Of a stretch of 32,977 bases of DNA, positions 22,858-32,400 are shown piece after piece. Positions within the stretch are counted from its first letter, which is position 1. Every line of letters starts with the position of its first letter. Origin of the DNA: Alphaproteobacteria bacterium (GTDB taxonomy: Bacteria; Pseudomonadota; Alphaproteobacteria; CAAHEQ01; UBA3637). The position numbers were made by a program, and so were the translations under genes. The stretch covers positions 1 through 32,977 of the forward strand of contig JAGCFA010000060.1 in NCBI GenBank assembly GCA_017650375.1, read 5' to 3'. A model generated the notes under the pieces. That model searched no databases, was not told the DNA's origin, and saw nothing but the letters and a program-made list of their open reading frames with translations.

Positions 22858-25085
22858 TGAATATTTCTTTTTTATCCGGAACACGAGCTGATTACAGTAA
22901 AATTAAACCTTATATTAGTTATCTGTTAGAAAAGCAAAAGGATAAAAAGATTTACCTTTTTGTGACGGGGATGCACATGTTGAAAAAATATGGGCAAACT
23001 TGCCAAGAAGTGGAAAAAGATTTTAAAAGTACTTGCCAAATTATTTTAGACAAAGATTTTTCGGAACAAAACACATCTCAAGAAATGGCCCATATCATCG
23101 CCTGTTATGATCAATATTTACGGAAAGATCATATTGATTTTGTTTTTGTTCATGGAGATCGTCCGGAAGCTTTGGCTGGTGCTATCGCCGCCAGATTAAA
23201 TAATATCCCTGTTTGTCAAATTGAAGCTGGCGATTTGAGTGGAAGTATTGACGACAGCATCCGCCATTCTATTACAAAATTGGCTCACCGGTTTTTGGTT
23301 TCAGATGAACAAGCCAAACAAATTTTATTACAGATGGGAGAAAATAAAAAAGATATCTTTGTTATCGGGAACAGCAGTTTAGCCAATGATATTCCAGATA
23401 TGGAAGGTATTTTCCAAAAATATGATATTCCTTTCAATAAGTATGCCATTCTGATTTATCATCCGGTAACGACACTTCCTGCGGAAAAAATTCAAACAGA
23501 AATACACCTTTTGATGAAAAAGCTGGTAGAAAGTAATTTAAATTATATCGTTATTATGCCAAATAATGATTTAAATCACAAAATCATTTTAAATGAATAC
23601 CGTCAGCTTGAAGGAAACAAAAACTTTCGTTTCTTTACCTCTTTGCCTTTAGATGTTTTTATAAATCTATTAAAAAAAGCTCAGTTTTTAATAGGAAACA
23701 GTTCTTGTGGTATTAAAGAAGCTCCCTATTATCAAGTCCCCACAATTGACATTGGTGTAAGGCAACAAAATCGCTATCAAAATTTAAACACTAGGTATTT
23801 TACTCATCTTGGTTCTTTGAAAAAACTCAATAAATTAATTAATAAAATTTGTTCAAAAAAAGAAACTAAAAAAAAGACGGACTTTAAAAAGTTATTTGTA
23901 AAGAAATTAGATCGGTGTTTTTCCAACTCTTTTTGGCATCCAAATATTCAAAAGGGGTCTTCTTTTTTATTGAAAAAGCCCAGAATTAACAGAATCTTTC
24001 GTACATTGCTTTCTTTGGGTGGTTTTTTGGCATTTTTTGCCTTGTCATCCTATTTGTTTTTCAGGATAGTATATACCCCCCCAATTGCCCATATATATAT
24101 CGATTTAGCATCTGTTCCATCTTTATTCCAAATGACAGATGCTTTACAACAACCCTCTGAAGAACCAAAACTGTTCATTTGGAAAAGATTTCCCGCTTTA
24201 AAAGCTGATGATAGGATACTTCAATCTATGAACGCAATTATGGTTGATAGCAAATTTTTGGGTGAAAAGAATTATGAAAAATTTAATACATTGGTTGATA
24301 CAAATTTGATGGAATTTTACGCAAAAAATTTCAACCATCATTTCGTCATTCATCTAAATGCCTATCATGCCTTGAATAAGTCTGGCCATTTTTCCAATAT
24401 TATTCCTACTGAAAAAATCAAGGAAATTCACTTATATGATGATGCTATCGGCAGAAGCCTATGGGATAAAAAAACATATATTTCCTATGCAACTCTTTCC
24501 GGAAATTTAAAAACATATATGCACCTTGCTCAATACGATCCTAAAATATTACCTATAGAAAAAGAAAAGATTATTCCCCTTGATTTTTATCAAGCTGCAG
24601 CAACGTTGTCTGATGATAAAAAAACGATGTTGGCACACCTGACAGGGTTAGATTTGGAAAAAATGAACCAAGCATTCGAACACAGGCCTGTTGCTGTTTT
24701 TTTAGATGACCCTGACTTAAAATGGCAGGCAGCAGAAAAATTTATCAAAGAATTAATTAGAAAACATCCTGAGATAAAAAATTATACATGGCTTTATAAA
24801 AATCATCCACGCGTTTCCAAAAACGGAGAAACTTTAAAACTTCTTTCTAAATATTTTCCGAAAATAATCGTCATTTCAAATGGAATTCCTTTGGAAACAT
24901 TAATTATGGTTAAATTGGTTCCTGACTTCATTGCCGGATACGGATCAAGTGTTTTTTACTCTTTCCCAAAAGAAAAAATATTGGGATATATTCATCGAAT
25001 AAAAAATGAATATTACCAAACTTCATTAATAAATTTAGGCATTTTAACACCCGAATTAATTTTTGACGATCAAACAGGAGATTGA
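22857..25085 (+). CDS. fusion of NeuC-type UDP-GlcNAc 2-epimerase and GT80-like sialyltransferase
   Basis: 742 residues in one frame. Residues 1 to about 370 are a hydrolysing UDP-GlcNAc 2-epimerase: SFLSGTRADYSKIKPYI, FVHGDRPEALAG (His99), IEAGDLSGSIDDSIRHS, GNSSCGIKEAPYY (about 280) and IDIGVRQQNR. A basic stretch and a membrane segment (LLSLGGFLAFFALSSYLFF, about 384-405) follow. Residues about 411-742 resemble GT80 sialyltransferases such as Pasteurella PM0188 as I recall them: IYIDLASVPSLFQM at the start, LYDDAIG (Asp528-529; DDG in the family), LYKNHPR (His650) and GSSVFYSFPKEK (Ser697-698), then LGI near the end. So one protein would make the sialic acid precursor and transfer the finished sugar. 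ATG overlaps the neuB stop. Charges before the segment suggest a cytosolic N-terminus. Confidence 0.82.
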   Translation: MNISFLSGTRADYSKIKPYISYLLEKQKDKKIYLFVTGMHMLKKYGQTCQEVEKDFKSTCQIILDKDFSEQNTSQEMAHIIACYDQYLRKDHIDFVFVHGDRPEALAGAIAARLNNIPVCQIEAGDLSGSIDDSIRHSITKLAHRFLVSDEQAKQILLQMGENKKDIFVIGNSSLANDIPDMEGIFQKYDIPFNKYAILIYHPVTTLPAEKIQTEIHLLMKKLVESNLNYIVIMPNNDLNHKIILNEYRQLEGNKNFRFFTSLPLDVFINLLKKAQFLIGNSSCGIKEAPYYQVPTIDIGVRQQNRYQNLNTRYFTHLGSLKKLNKLINKICSKKETKKKTDFKKLFVKKLDRCFSNSFWHPNIQKGSSFLLKKPRINRIFRTLLSLGGFLAFFALSSYLFFRIVYTPPIAHIYIDLASVPSLFQMTDALQQPSEEPKLFIWKRFPALKADDRILQSMNAIMVDSKFLGEKNYEKFNTLVDTNLMEFYAKNFNHHFVIHLNAYHALNKSGHFSNIIPTEKIKEIHLYDDAIGRSLWDKKTYISYATLSGNLKTYMHLAQYDPKILPIEKEKIIPLDFYQAAATLSDDKKTMLAHLTGLDLEKMNQAFEHRPVAVFLDDPDLKWQAAEKFIKELIRKHPEIKNYTWLYKNHPRVSKNGETLKLLSKYFPKIIVISNGIPLETLIMVKLVPDFIAGYGSSVFYSFPKEKILGYIHRIKNEYYQTSLINLGILTPELIFDDQTGD

Positions 25086-25089
25086 GATT

Positions 25090-26370
25090 ATGAATAATAG
25101 ATTAAAAAGATCTTTAGCATATGTTTTTTGGGGAGGTGTTTCTACTTCGGCGGTAGATACTTTGGTAGTCGGTCCCACTTTATTTGCTTATGCTGCTTTT
25201 TTCGGTGCTGGTGATATTGCTTTTGGTATATTAGGGGCTGTCCCTTATTTTGGAAATTTAGCCCATTTATTTTCTGCATGGTTAATTGAGCATGGTTTTT
25301 CCATTCGGAAAACAGCTTTTTATACGGCTTTTATTTCCAGATTTTTCCTATTAATTGCTGCTTTATTGGCTTTTAAACCTAATATGCCAGGCGCATTAGA
25401 AATTTTAATTTTGATTTTAACTCTTAATTATTTAATTGGTTGTATTTCTGGGGGTGTTTGGTTACCCTGGATGAAAACACTTATCCCTGCGCGGATTATG
25501 GGACGTTTCTTTTCTTTTCGTTTTAAATATATGATGGTGGCCAAAGTTATTTGTTTTTGGTTTAGCGCTCTTTTATTAAAATACGGTGTTTCCTTTGTTC
25601 CGCAAGATAAAGAAATTTATATCTATGCTTTCTTATTCATTATTGCTTTTATTATTGGTTTATTCAGTGCTTGGACTTTATCACAAGTGGAAGATAAAAA
25701 ACAAGTTTCCGTTTCCAATTCACTTTCCTTTATTCAAAAAGTGAAGACATGCTTGATGAACAAACCATTCAGAAATCTTTTGTTCACATTAAGTTTTACA
25801 AATTTCACTGTTGCCTTTATAACACCCTTTGTGACTGTTTTTATGTTAAAATATTTGGAAATTCCAATGTCCACCATTTTAATTTTCACTTTAATTATGC
25901 AGTTGACTTATACACTCGTCATTAAAAAGTTGGGGAAAATTGCAGATAAAGAAGATACTTTGAAAGTTTTAAAATTATCTGTTCCTTTGCTGTTATTATC
26001 TTTGTTAGGTTTTTTAATCATAAATCAATTCACCTTAGGACTTTATACAACATATGCTGTATTGATAATTGCTCATATTATTTTGGGTATAGCAACTGCC
26101 GGCATCGCTTTAGGAATTAACAATGCTTCCTTGATTTACGTTCCAAAGGAATCTTCAGCTATATATCTTTCTGTAAATTCCGTCGTAAAATCTTTTGCCG
26201 GTGTTGTTGCTTCTATTCTAGCGGGTGTGACTTTATCTTTATGTACACTTTTGGAAACCTCTTTTGCTAATCGTTGGACCGTTTTTTGGAGCATTTCTGT
26301 CTTCATTGCAGTTGTATCCTATTATACAATCATCGTATTTAAATCTTCATTAAAAAAAGGAACAAAATGA
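25090..26370 (+). CDS. MFS-family membrane transporter
   Basis: 426 residues with about 12 hydrophobic segments in two halves separated by a charged loop (about residues 200-225, VEDKKQVSVSN). The segment WLPWMKTLIPARIMGRFFSFR after helix 4 matches the MFS loop pattern of the W..W...(I/V)P...(R/M)G.FF..R type, and the second half has the equivalent LGKIADKEDTLK loop. The ATG at 25090 with AGGAG upstream is chosen over an earlier TTG inside the previous gene. It lies 4 bases after the NeuC-GT80 stop and overlaps pyrG by 4 bases. The substrate is unknown; a sugar or glycan intermediate is suggested only by the operon. Confidence 0.82.
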   Translation: MNNRLKRSLAYVFWGGVSTSAVDTLVVGPTLFAYAAFFGAGDIAFGILGAVPYFGNLAHLFSAWLIEHGFSIRKTAFYTAFISRFFLLIAALLAFKPNMPGALEILILILTLNYLIGCISGGVWLPWMKTLIPARIMGRFFSFRFKYMMVAKVICFWFSALLLKYGVSFVPQDKEIYIYAFLFIIAFIIGLFSAWTLSQVEDKKQVSVSNSLSFIQKVKTCLMNKPFRNLLFTLSFTNFTVAFITPFVTVFMLKYLEIPMSTILIFTLIMQLTYTLVIKKLGKIADKEDTLKVLKLSVPLLLLSLLGFLIINQFTLGLYTTYAVLIIAHIILGIATAGIALGINNASLIYVPKESSAIYLSVNSVVKSFAGVVASILAGVTLSLCTLLETSFANRWTVFWSISVFIAVVSYYTIIVFKSSLKKGTK

Positions 26371-27995
26371 CAAAATATATTTTTACTTTAGGTGGTGTGG
26401 TATCTAGTTTGGGCAAAGGAATTGCTTCTGCAACTTTGGGGGCATTATTACAAGCTCGTGGTTATAAAGTGCGCATGCGCAAAATGGACCCTTATTTGAA
26501 TCTGGATCCCGGTACCATGAGCCCCTATCAACATGGAGAGGTATTTGTTACCGAAGATGGTGCTGAAACGGATTTAGATTTAGGCCATTATGAACGCTTT
26601 GCTAATATTTCATGTCATAAAACTGATAGTATTTCCGGCGGACGTATTTATCACAACGTCTTGACAAAAGAAAGACGGGGCGATTATTTAGGTGGGACAG
26701 TTCAAATGATTCCTCATGTGACAAATGAAGTAAAAGCTTTCCTTGAATCTGATTTGACTGATGAAGATTTTGTTCTGTATGAAGTGGGCGGAACAGTTGG
26801 CGATATTGAAGGAACTATCTTTTTGGAAGCGGTTCGTCAATTTATGAATGAAAAGGGGCGTAAAAACTGTTGTGTCGTTTATTTGACTTTATTGCCCTTT
26901 ATTGAAACGGCCGGTGAATTAAAAACCAAACCCACTCAACAGGCGGTTAAACGTTTAATGGAAGCCGGCATTCAAGCCGATGTTTTATTGTGTCGCAGTA
27001 AAATTGCTTTAGGAGAAGATGAACGCAAAAAATTGGCTTTGTTTTGTAATGTGCCCAGTCAGAATGTAGTCGCTGCTTTGGATGTTGACAACGTCTATGG
27101 ATTGCCAATCTCTTATCACGAACAAGGTTTAGATACTTCTGTTTTAAGTTATTTTGATATGCCTTCCGATGTTGATTTAAGCAAATGGAAACAAATAGTC
27201 AACACGATGAATCATTTCCAAAAAAATGTTCAAATTGCTGTGGTCGGAAAATACTGTCATTTACCGGATACATATAAATCCTTAAAAGAAGCCTTAGTCC
27301 ACGCTGGAATTTCTGAAAACACAAAGGTTGATATTGATTGGATCGAAAGTGATCTGTTAGAGGGTAAAAGCACAAAAGAAGTAGCAAAAGCTTTGGAAAA
27401 ATATCAAGGCATTTTAGTCCCCGGCGGATTTGGAAATCGCGGTGTTGAAGGCAAAATTACAGCTGTCCAATACGCCAGAGAAAACAAAATTCCCTTCTTT
27501 GGAATTTGTTTGGGAATGCAGATGGCTGTTGTAGAATGTATGCGCCATTTATGCGGTGTAAAAGATGCTAACTCTACTGAATTTACATCAGATTGCACCC
27601 CTGTTATTACACGCATGAGTGTTTGGGAAAAAGATGGCATTAAAACAATCCGTCCAGAAAAAGGGGATATGGGCGGAACCATGCGCTTAGGAGCTTATCC
27701 TTGTGTATTAAAAAAAGGATCTTTAGCTGAAAAATTATATGGGACAAAACAAATCAGTGAACGCCATCGTCATCGTTATGAAATGGATATCAATTATGAA
27801 TCTGTTTTGGCAGAAAAAGGCGTTGTTATTTCTGGGAAATCTCCTGATGGTTTATTGCCGGAAATAATTGAAATCCCCGAACATCCATTTTTCTTTGCGG
27901 GACAGTTTCATCCGGAATTTAAATCTAAGCCTTTTGCTGCTCATCCTGTTTTCCAAGGATTTATTCGTGCTGCATTGAAAAAAGCTTCTGAATAA
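26367..27995 (+). CDS. pyrG: CTP synthase
   Basis: Makes CTP from UTP, ATP and glutamine. Full length at 542 residues. The N-terminal amidoligase half carries GGVVSSLGKGIASATLGALL, RKMDPYLNLDPGTMSPYQHG and VTEDGAETDLDLGHYERF. The C-terminal class I glutamine amidotransferase half has GILVPGGFGNRGVEGK, the nucleophile Cys381 in FFGICLGMQ, and the catalytic His-Glu pair in GQFHPEFKS. The first ATG overlaps the MFS stop by 4 bases, so it is translated with the sialic acid genes. Many Alphaproteobacteria carry pyrG between secG and kdsA; here it has moved next to genes whose product needs CTP for activation as a CMP sugar. Confidence 0.98.
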   Translation: MTKYIFTLGGVVSSLGKGIASATLGALLQARGYKVRMRKMDPYLNLDPGTMSPYQHGEVFVTEDGAETDLDLGHYERFANISCHKTDSISGGRIYHNVLTKERRGDYLGGTVQMIPHVTNEVKAFLESDLTDEDFVLYEVGGTVGDIEGTIFLEAVRQFMNEKGRKNCCVVYLTLLPFIETAGELKTKPTQQAVKRLMEAGIQADVLLCRSKIALGEDERKKLALFCNVPSQNVVAALDVDNVYGLPISYHEQGLDTSVLSYFDMPSDVDLSKWKQIVNTMNHFQKNVQIAVVGKYCHLPDTYKSLKEALVHAGISENTKVDIDWIESDLLEGKSTKEVAKALEKYQGILVPGGFGNRGVEGKITAVQYARENKIPFFGICLGMQMAVVECMRHLCGVKDANSTEFTSDCTPVITRMSVWEKDGIKTIRPEKGDMGGTMRLGAYPCVLKKGSLAEKLYGTKQISERHRHRYEMDINYESVLAEKGVVISGKSPDGLLPEIIEIPEHPFFFAGQFHPEFKSKPFAAHPVFQGFIRAALKKASE

Positions 27996-28005
27996 GGAGA
28001 AAATA

Positions 28006-29400
28006 ATGATATTATTTTTAATTGCTTGTTTGACTTTAATTTTGGGATATTGTGTGTATGGCGTTTTTGTGGAAAAAGTATGGGGGATTTCGCATACGCC
28101 GACGCCTGCTGTGAAGCACCCTGACGGGGTGGACTATATTCCTTTTCCAACCTATAAAGCTTTTTTGATTCAATTTTTAAACATCGCCGGATTGGGACCT
28201 GTTTTTGGGGCAATTTTGGGCGCAGTTTATGGTCCAGTATGTTTGTTGTGGATTGTGTTCGGATGCATTTTTGCAGGCGCAGTACATGATTATTTGTCAG
28301 GAATGCTTTCATTAAAACATGACGGAAAATCATTGATTTACTTGATGGAAATTTATTTTGGCAAAAAAATTAAATATGTCGCCTTATTTTTGTTGGTGGC
28401 CATGCTGTTATTAGTGGGCGCCATTTTTGCTAAAAGCCCTGCACAAATGTTGGGACAATTGACGCATTCGTCTATGTGGATTTGGTTGGCTGTGGTTTTT
28501 GGATATTATTTTGTAGCAACACTACTTCCCATAGATAAACTCATCGGACGGTTTTACCCCATGTTTGCCCTGTGCTTATTGGGATCAAGCGTGTGCTTGA
28601 TTATCGCCTTGTTTATGCGGGATATTCCTCCCTTTTTAAATTTTACAACTGAAAATTTGCACCCCAAGGGATTGCCCTTATTCCCTCTACTGTTCGTAAC
28701 AATTGCGTGTGGTGCCATCAGCGGATTCCATGCAACTCAATCCCCCATGATTGCCAGGTGCTTAAAAGACGAAAAATATGGACGACCTGTGTTTTATGGG
28801 GCCATGATTGTAGAAGGGATTGTGGCACTCATTTGGGCAACCTTAGGGATTTGTTTTTATCCCACAACGCAACACTTATTGGCCACGATTACGCAAAGTG
28901 ATGCGGGGGGCGTCGTATCCGAAATTGCCAAGGGATTATTAGGAAATGTGGGTGGCGTTGCGACGATTGCTTCTGTGGTGATTTTAGCAATTACAACGGG
29001 CGATACCTGTTTCAGATCGGCACGTTTGACCTTGGCGGACTTTTTAAAACTCCCCCAAGAAAAAATCAGATTCAGATTGATTTTATCGTTGGTTGTGTTG
29101 GCGGGGGGTGTGTTTTTATCCGTCATCAATGTCGCCACGATTTGGCGCTATTTCGGGTGGTTTAATCAAACGCTGGCCATGTTCACTTTGTGGTTAACAA
29201 CTATGTATTTGAAAAAGGCGGGGAAGTGTTTTTGGATTTCGTTAGTGCCTGCCGTCTTTATGACCGCTGTTTCGGCAGCCTATGTTGCTTATGACCAGCT
29301 GTTTTTGGGATTAAGTGTTGATACTGCACAAATTATAGGCGCCATCGTTGGATTAGTGGCCTTGATGGGATTTTTGGGGTTCAGTGAAAAAAGAAAATAA
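28006..29400 (+). CDS. CstA-family transporter, short form
   Basis: Inner-membrane protein of the carbon-starvation CstA family, which includes peptide and pyruvate transporters. It has 464 residues, while E. coli CstA has about 700, and about 12 hydrophobic segments. Visible family sequences are YGVFVEKVWGI, FPTYKAFLIQFLNIAGLGPVFGAILGAVYGP, AGAVHDYLSGMLSLKHDGKSL, CGAISGFHATQSPMIAR and AITTGDTCFRSARLTLADFL. It lies 10 bases after pyrG with AAGGAG ahead of its ATG, so it may be read from the sialic acid operon. No terminator follows: its stop codon directly abuts the stop codon of convergent mfd. Confidence 0.9.
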   Translation: MILFLIACLTLILGYCVYGVFVEKVWGISHTPTPAVKHPDGVDYIPFPTYKAFLIQFLNIAGLGPVFGAILGAVYGPVCLLWIVFGCIFAGAVHDYLSGMLSLKHDGKSLIYLMEIYFGKKIKYVALFLLVAMLLLVGAIFAKSPAQMLGQLTHSSMWIWLAVVFGYYFVATLLPIDKLIGRFYPMFALCLLGSSVCLIIALFMRDIPPFLNFTTENLHPKGLPLFPLLFVTIACGAISGFHATQSPMIARCLKDEKYGRPVFYGAMIVEGIVALIWATLGICFYPTTQHLLATITQSDAGGVVSEIAKGLLGNVGGVATIASVVILAITTGDTCFRSARLTLADFLKLPQEKIRFRLILSLVVLAGGVFLSVINVATIWRYFGWFNQTLAMFTLWLTTMYLKKAGKCFWISLVPAVFMTAVSAAYVAYDQLFLGLSVDTAQIIGAIVGLVALMGFLGFSEKRK

Positions 29401-32400
29401 TTAGGATTTGGCAATTTCGGCGAGGCGGGAAATCATAGAGCGAACACCAGAAAGGCGCTTATCAATATCGACCCATGGGCGCATGACGACAACCTTTTGA
29501 TCTGGGCGAATTTTCATGGTGCCAACCTGAGATTGAATATAATCAATCAGGCCTGCTGGATTTGGGAACGTATTTTGATAAAAGCTTATCGTTGCGCCTT
29601 TATCGCCAGCGTCAATGCGATCAATATGCGCTTGCTTTGCCAATACCTTTAATTCCAATGTTAAAAAGAGGTTTTCTGTTTCCACTGGGTACAAACCAAA
29701 ACGGTCTTTCAGTTCATCCCGCATGGCATTAATTTCATCAAGGGTGGTGAGTTCACTCAAGCGACGGTATAAATCCATACGCACGCCCAAATCAGGGATA
29801 TATTTTTCAGAAATGAGGACAGGAAGTCCCACCGAAATTTGGGGCGACCAATCTTCCTCCACTGGTTTTTCGCCTGCTTTTTCTTGACGAAGTTGCCCCA
29901 CAGCTTCCTTTAACATTTTTTGATAAAGCGCGACACCCACTTCACGAATATGACCTGATTGTTCCTGACCCAGCAAGTTCCCTGCCCCACGGATATCCAA
30001 ATCATGACTGGCGAGCATAAAGCCAGCCCCTAAACTATCCAATTTTTGCATGACCTCCAAGCGTTTACGGGCATTATCAGAAAGAGTGCCCATCGTCGTT
30101 AAATAAGCGTAGGCCTTTTTCTTAGAACGCCCCACGCGCCCACGGAGTTGATAAAGGGCTGCGAGCCCAAACATATCGGCGCGGTAAATGACAATTGTAT
30201 TTACGTCTGGTAAATCCAACCCTGATTCCACAATGCTGGTAGCAAGCAAGATATCATATTCGTGTGCGGTAAAAGCGGACATGATTTTTTCAAGCTCAGA
30301 GGGTGCCATTTGACCATGAGCTTTCACAATTTTTAAATCAGGTAAAAGCGCGTGTAATTTTTCATAGACTTCGTCCATATCCGAAATGCGCGGAACAACG
30401 ACAAAGCTTTGGCCGGCGCGGAAATGTTCACGCAAAATCGCCTCTTTAATCACCACGGGATCAAAGGGCATGACGTAGGTTTTAACAGCAAGGCGATCCA
30501 CTGGGGGTGTGGCGATAATGGAAAGTTCACGAACACCCGAAAGGGAGAGCTGCAGAGTACGGGGGATGGGGGTGGCAGTCAAAGTAAGGACATGGACACC
30601 TGATTTTAATTCTTTCAAGCGTTCCTTATGCGCAACACCGAAATGTTGTTCTTCATCAATAATGACGAGTCCCAGATTTTTAAAGCGAATGTTTTTATTT
30701 AAAAGGGCGTGGGTACCGATCACAATATCAAGCCCGCCTTTTTCCAAGCCTTCTTTCGTGCGTTTGGTATCAGTAGATGTCACAAGACGTGAAAGAGAAG
30801 CAATGCGCACTGGGAAACCCTGAAAACGTTTGATAAAGTTTTCGGCGTGTTGGCGCGCCAAAAGGGTGGTGGGTGCAACCAAAGCCACTTGGGCGCCATT
30901 CATCACGGTTAAGAAAGCGGCGCGCATGGCAATTTCTGTTTTGCCAAAGCCCACATCCCCGCAAACCAGACGATCCATCGGTTGACCTTTCGCCAAATCT
31001 GTTTCAATTTCAGCCATAGTTTTTAGCTGATCTTCTGTTTCCACATAGGGAAAACGAGCACAGAATTCCTGATAAAGACCATGGGGTGCCAAGACTTTGG
31101 GCATTTTATTAACAGCGCGCTGAGAAGCAATACTGATAAGTTTATCTGCCATGACAAGTAGGTCTTTTTTGACCTTTTCTTTACGCGTCGCAAAAGCAGT
31201 TCCACCAAGTCTATCCAACGCAATTTCGCTTGAGCCATAGCGCGAGAGGACATCAGCGTTTTCAACGGGCACAAAAAGTTTGGCATTATCAGCGTATTCA
31301 AGGCACAAGCAATCGTGAGGGGCACCCGCCAAGGTAAGCGCCTCCAGCCCCAAAAACCGCCCTATCCCATGTGTTTGGTGGACCACTAAATCGCCAGCTG
31401 AAAGTGTGGAAATATCACCGATAAAATCTTGAGAACGGCGACGTTTGGGCGCGGACTGCATGCGTTCGCCAAACATATCTGTTTCAGTTAAAATCAGAAA
31501 ATCATCTGTTTGAAAACCGGATTCAAAGGGGGCAACAATCAGGCTGGGGGCACGTTTGATAGCCTCTGCCCAAGTGGTTGCCCATTTTAAAGTGGTTCCC
31601 TTTTCCTTTAAGAGTGCCAAGAGGCGTTCCCCTGCCCCTTCGGTAAAAACACTGACGATAATGGACTTTGGGGAGCCCGCGATAAAATCAGAAATCGCTT
31701 CAAAAATATCTTGCTTTTGCTGGATACGGATATCCATAAAATCGTGACCCGAACGCCCGCCTTGATCAGATGTTTTTTCCTGATGAAAGGGTGTCAGTTG
31801 AACGGTATCAAATTGAGACAATAAGTTTTCAGTTTCCTTCTGGGACAAAAACATAAGTTCTGGTTTGATGGGGTGGTAGACACCGTTTGGATCCAGTTTT
31901 TCCTTCAAGGCCTGCAGGCGCGCATCATAGTATTCTTGAATTTGTTCGGTGCGGGAAGTGATAGCTTCCCAAGCTGTGGGGGATAAGAAGAGGCGCGTGT
32001 CATCGGGCAAGTAATCTACCAAAGTGAACATTTTTTCATAAAAAAGTGGTAAAAAGTGTTCTAAGCCCTGTACATAATGCCCCGCTGAAACCGATTGATA
32101 AATGGGGTCTTCTTCCCCTGCCGAAAGCATTTCACGATAACGTGTACGGAAAAGCGTTTGGTTTTCGGGTGTGATCTGGATAAGGCGCACGGGCTTTAAT
32201 AAAAGGGTATCTAAAGTTCCCTGTGTGCGCTGAGTGGCCGGATTGAAAAACTTCATGGATTCCAATTCGTCATCAAAAAAATCAAGGCGAACGGGATTTT
32301 GAAAGCCTGCAGGATAAATGTCCACAATTTCACCACGAACAGCAAATTCGCCAGAAGTTGCCACCACATCTGTAGATTGATATCCATTTTGAGTTAAAAA

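Noticed and set aside
21817-27995. A CMP-sialate synthetase (neuA) hidden in the operon
   Set aside because: All intervals are filled by neuB, the NeuC-GT80 fusion, the MFS transporter and pyrG; none carries a NeuA nucleotide-binding start.
27941-28333. 130-residue minus-strand frame opposite pyrG end and the cstA-type gene
   Set aside because: It spans two real genes on the other strand, with low-complexity sequence and no start signal.
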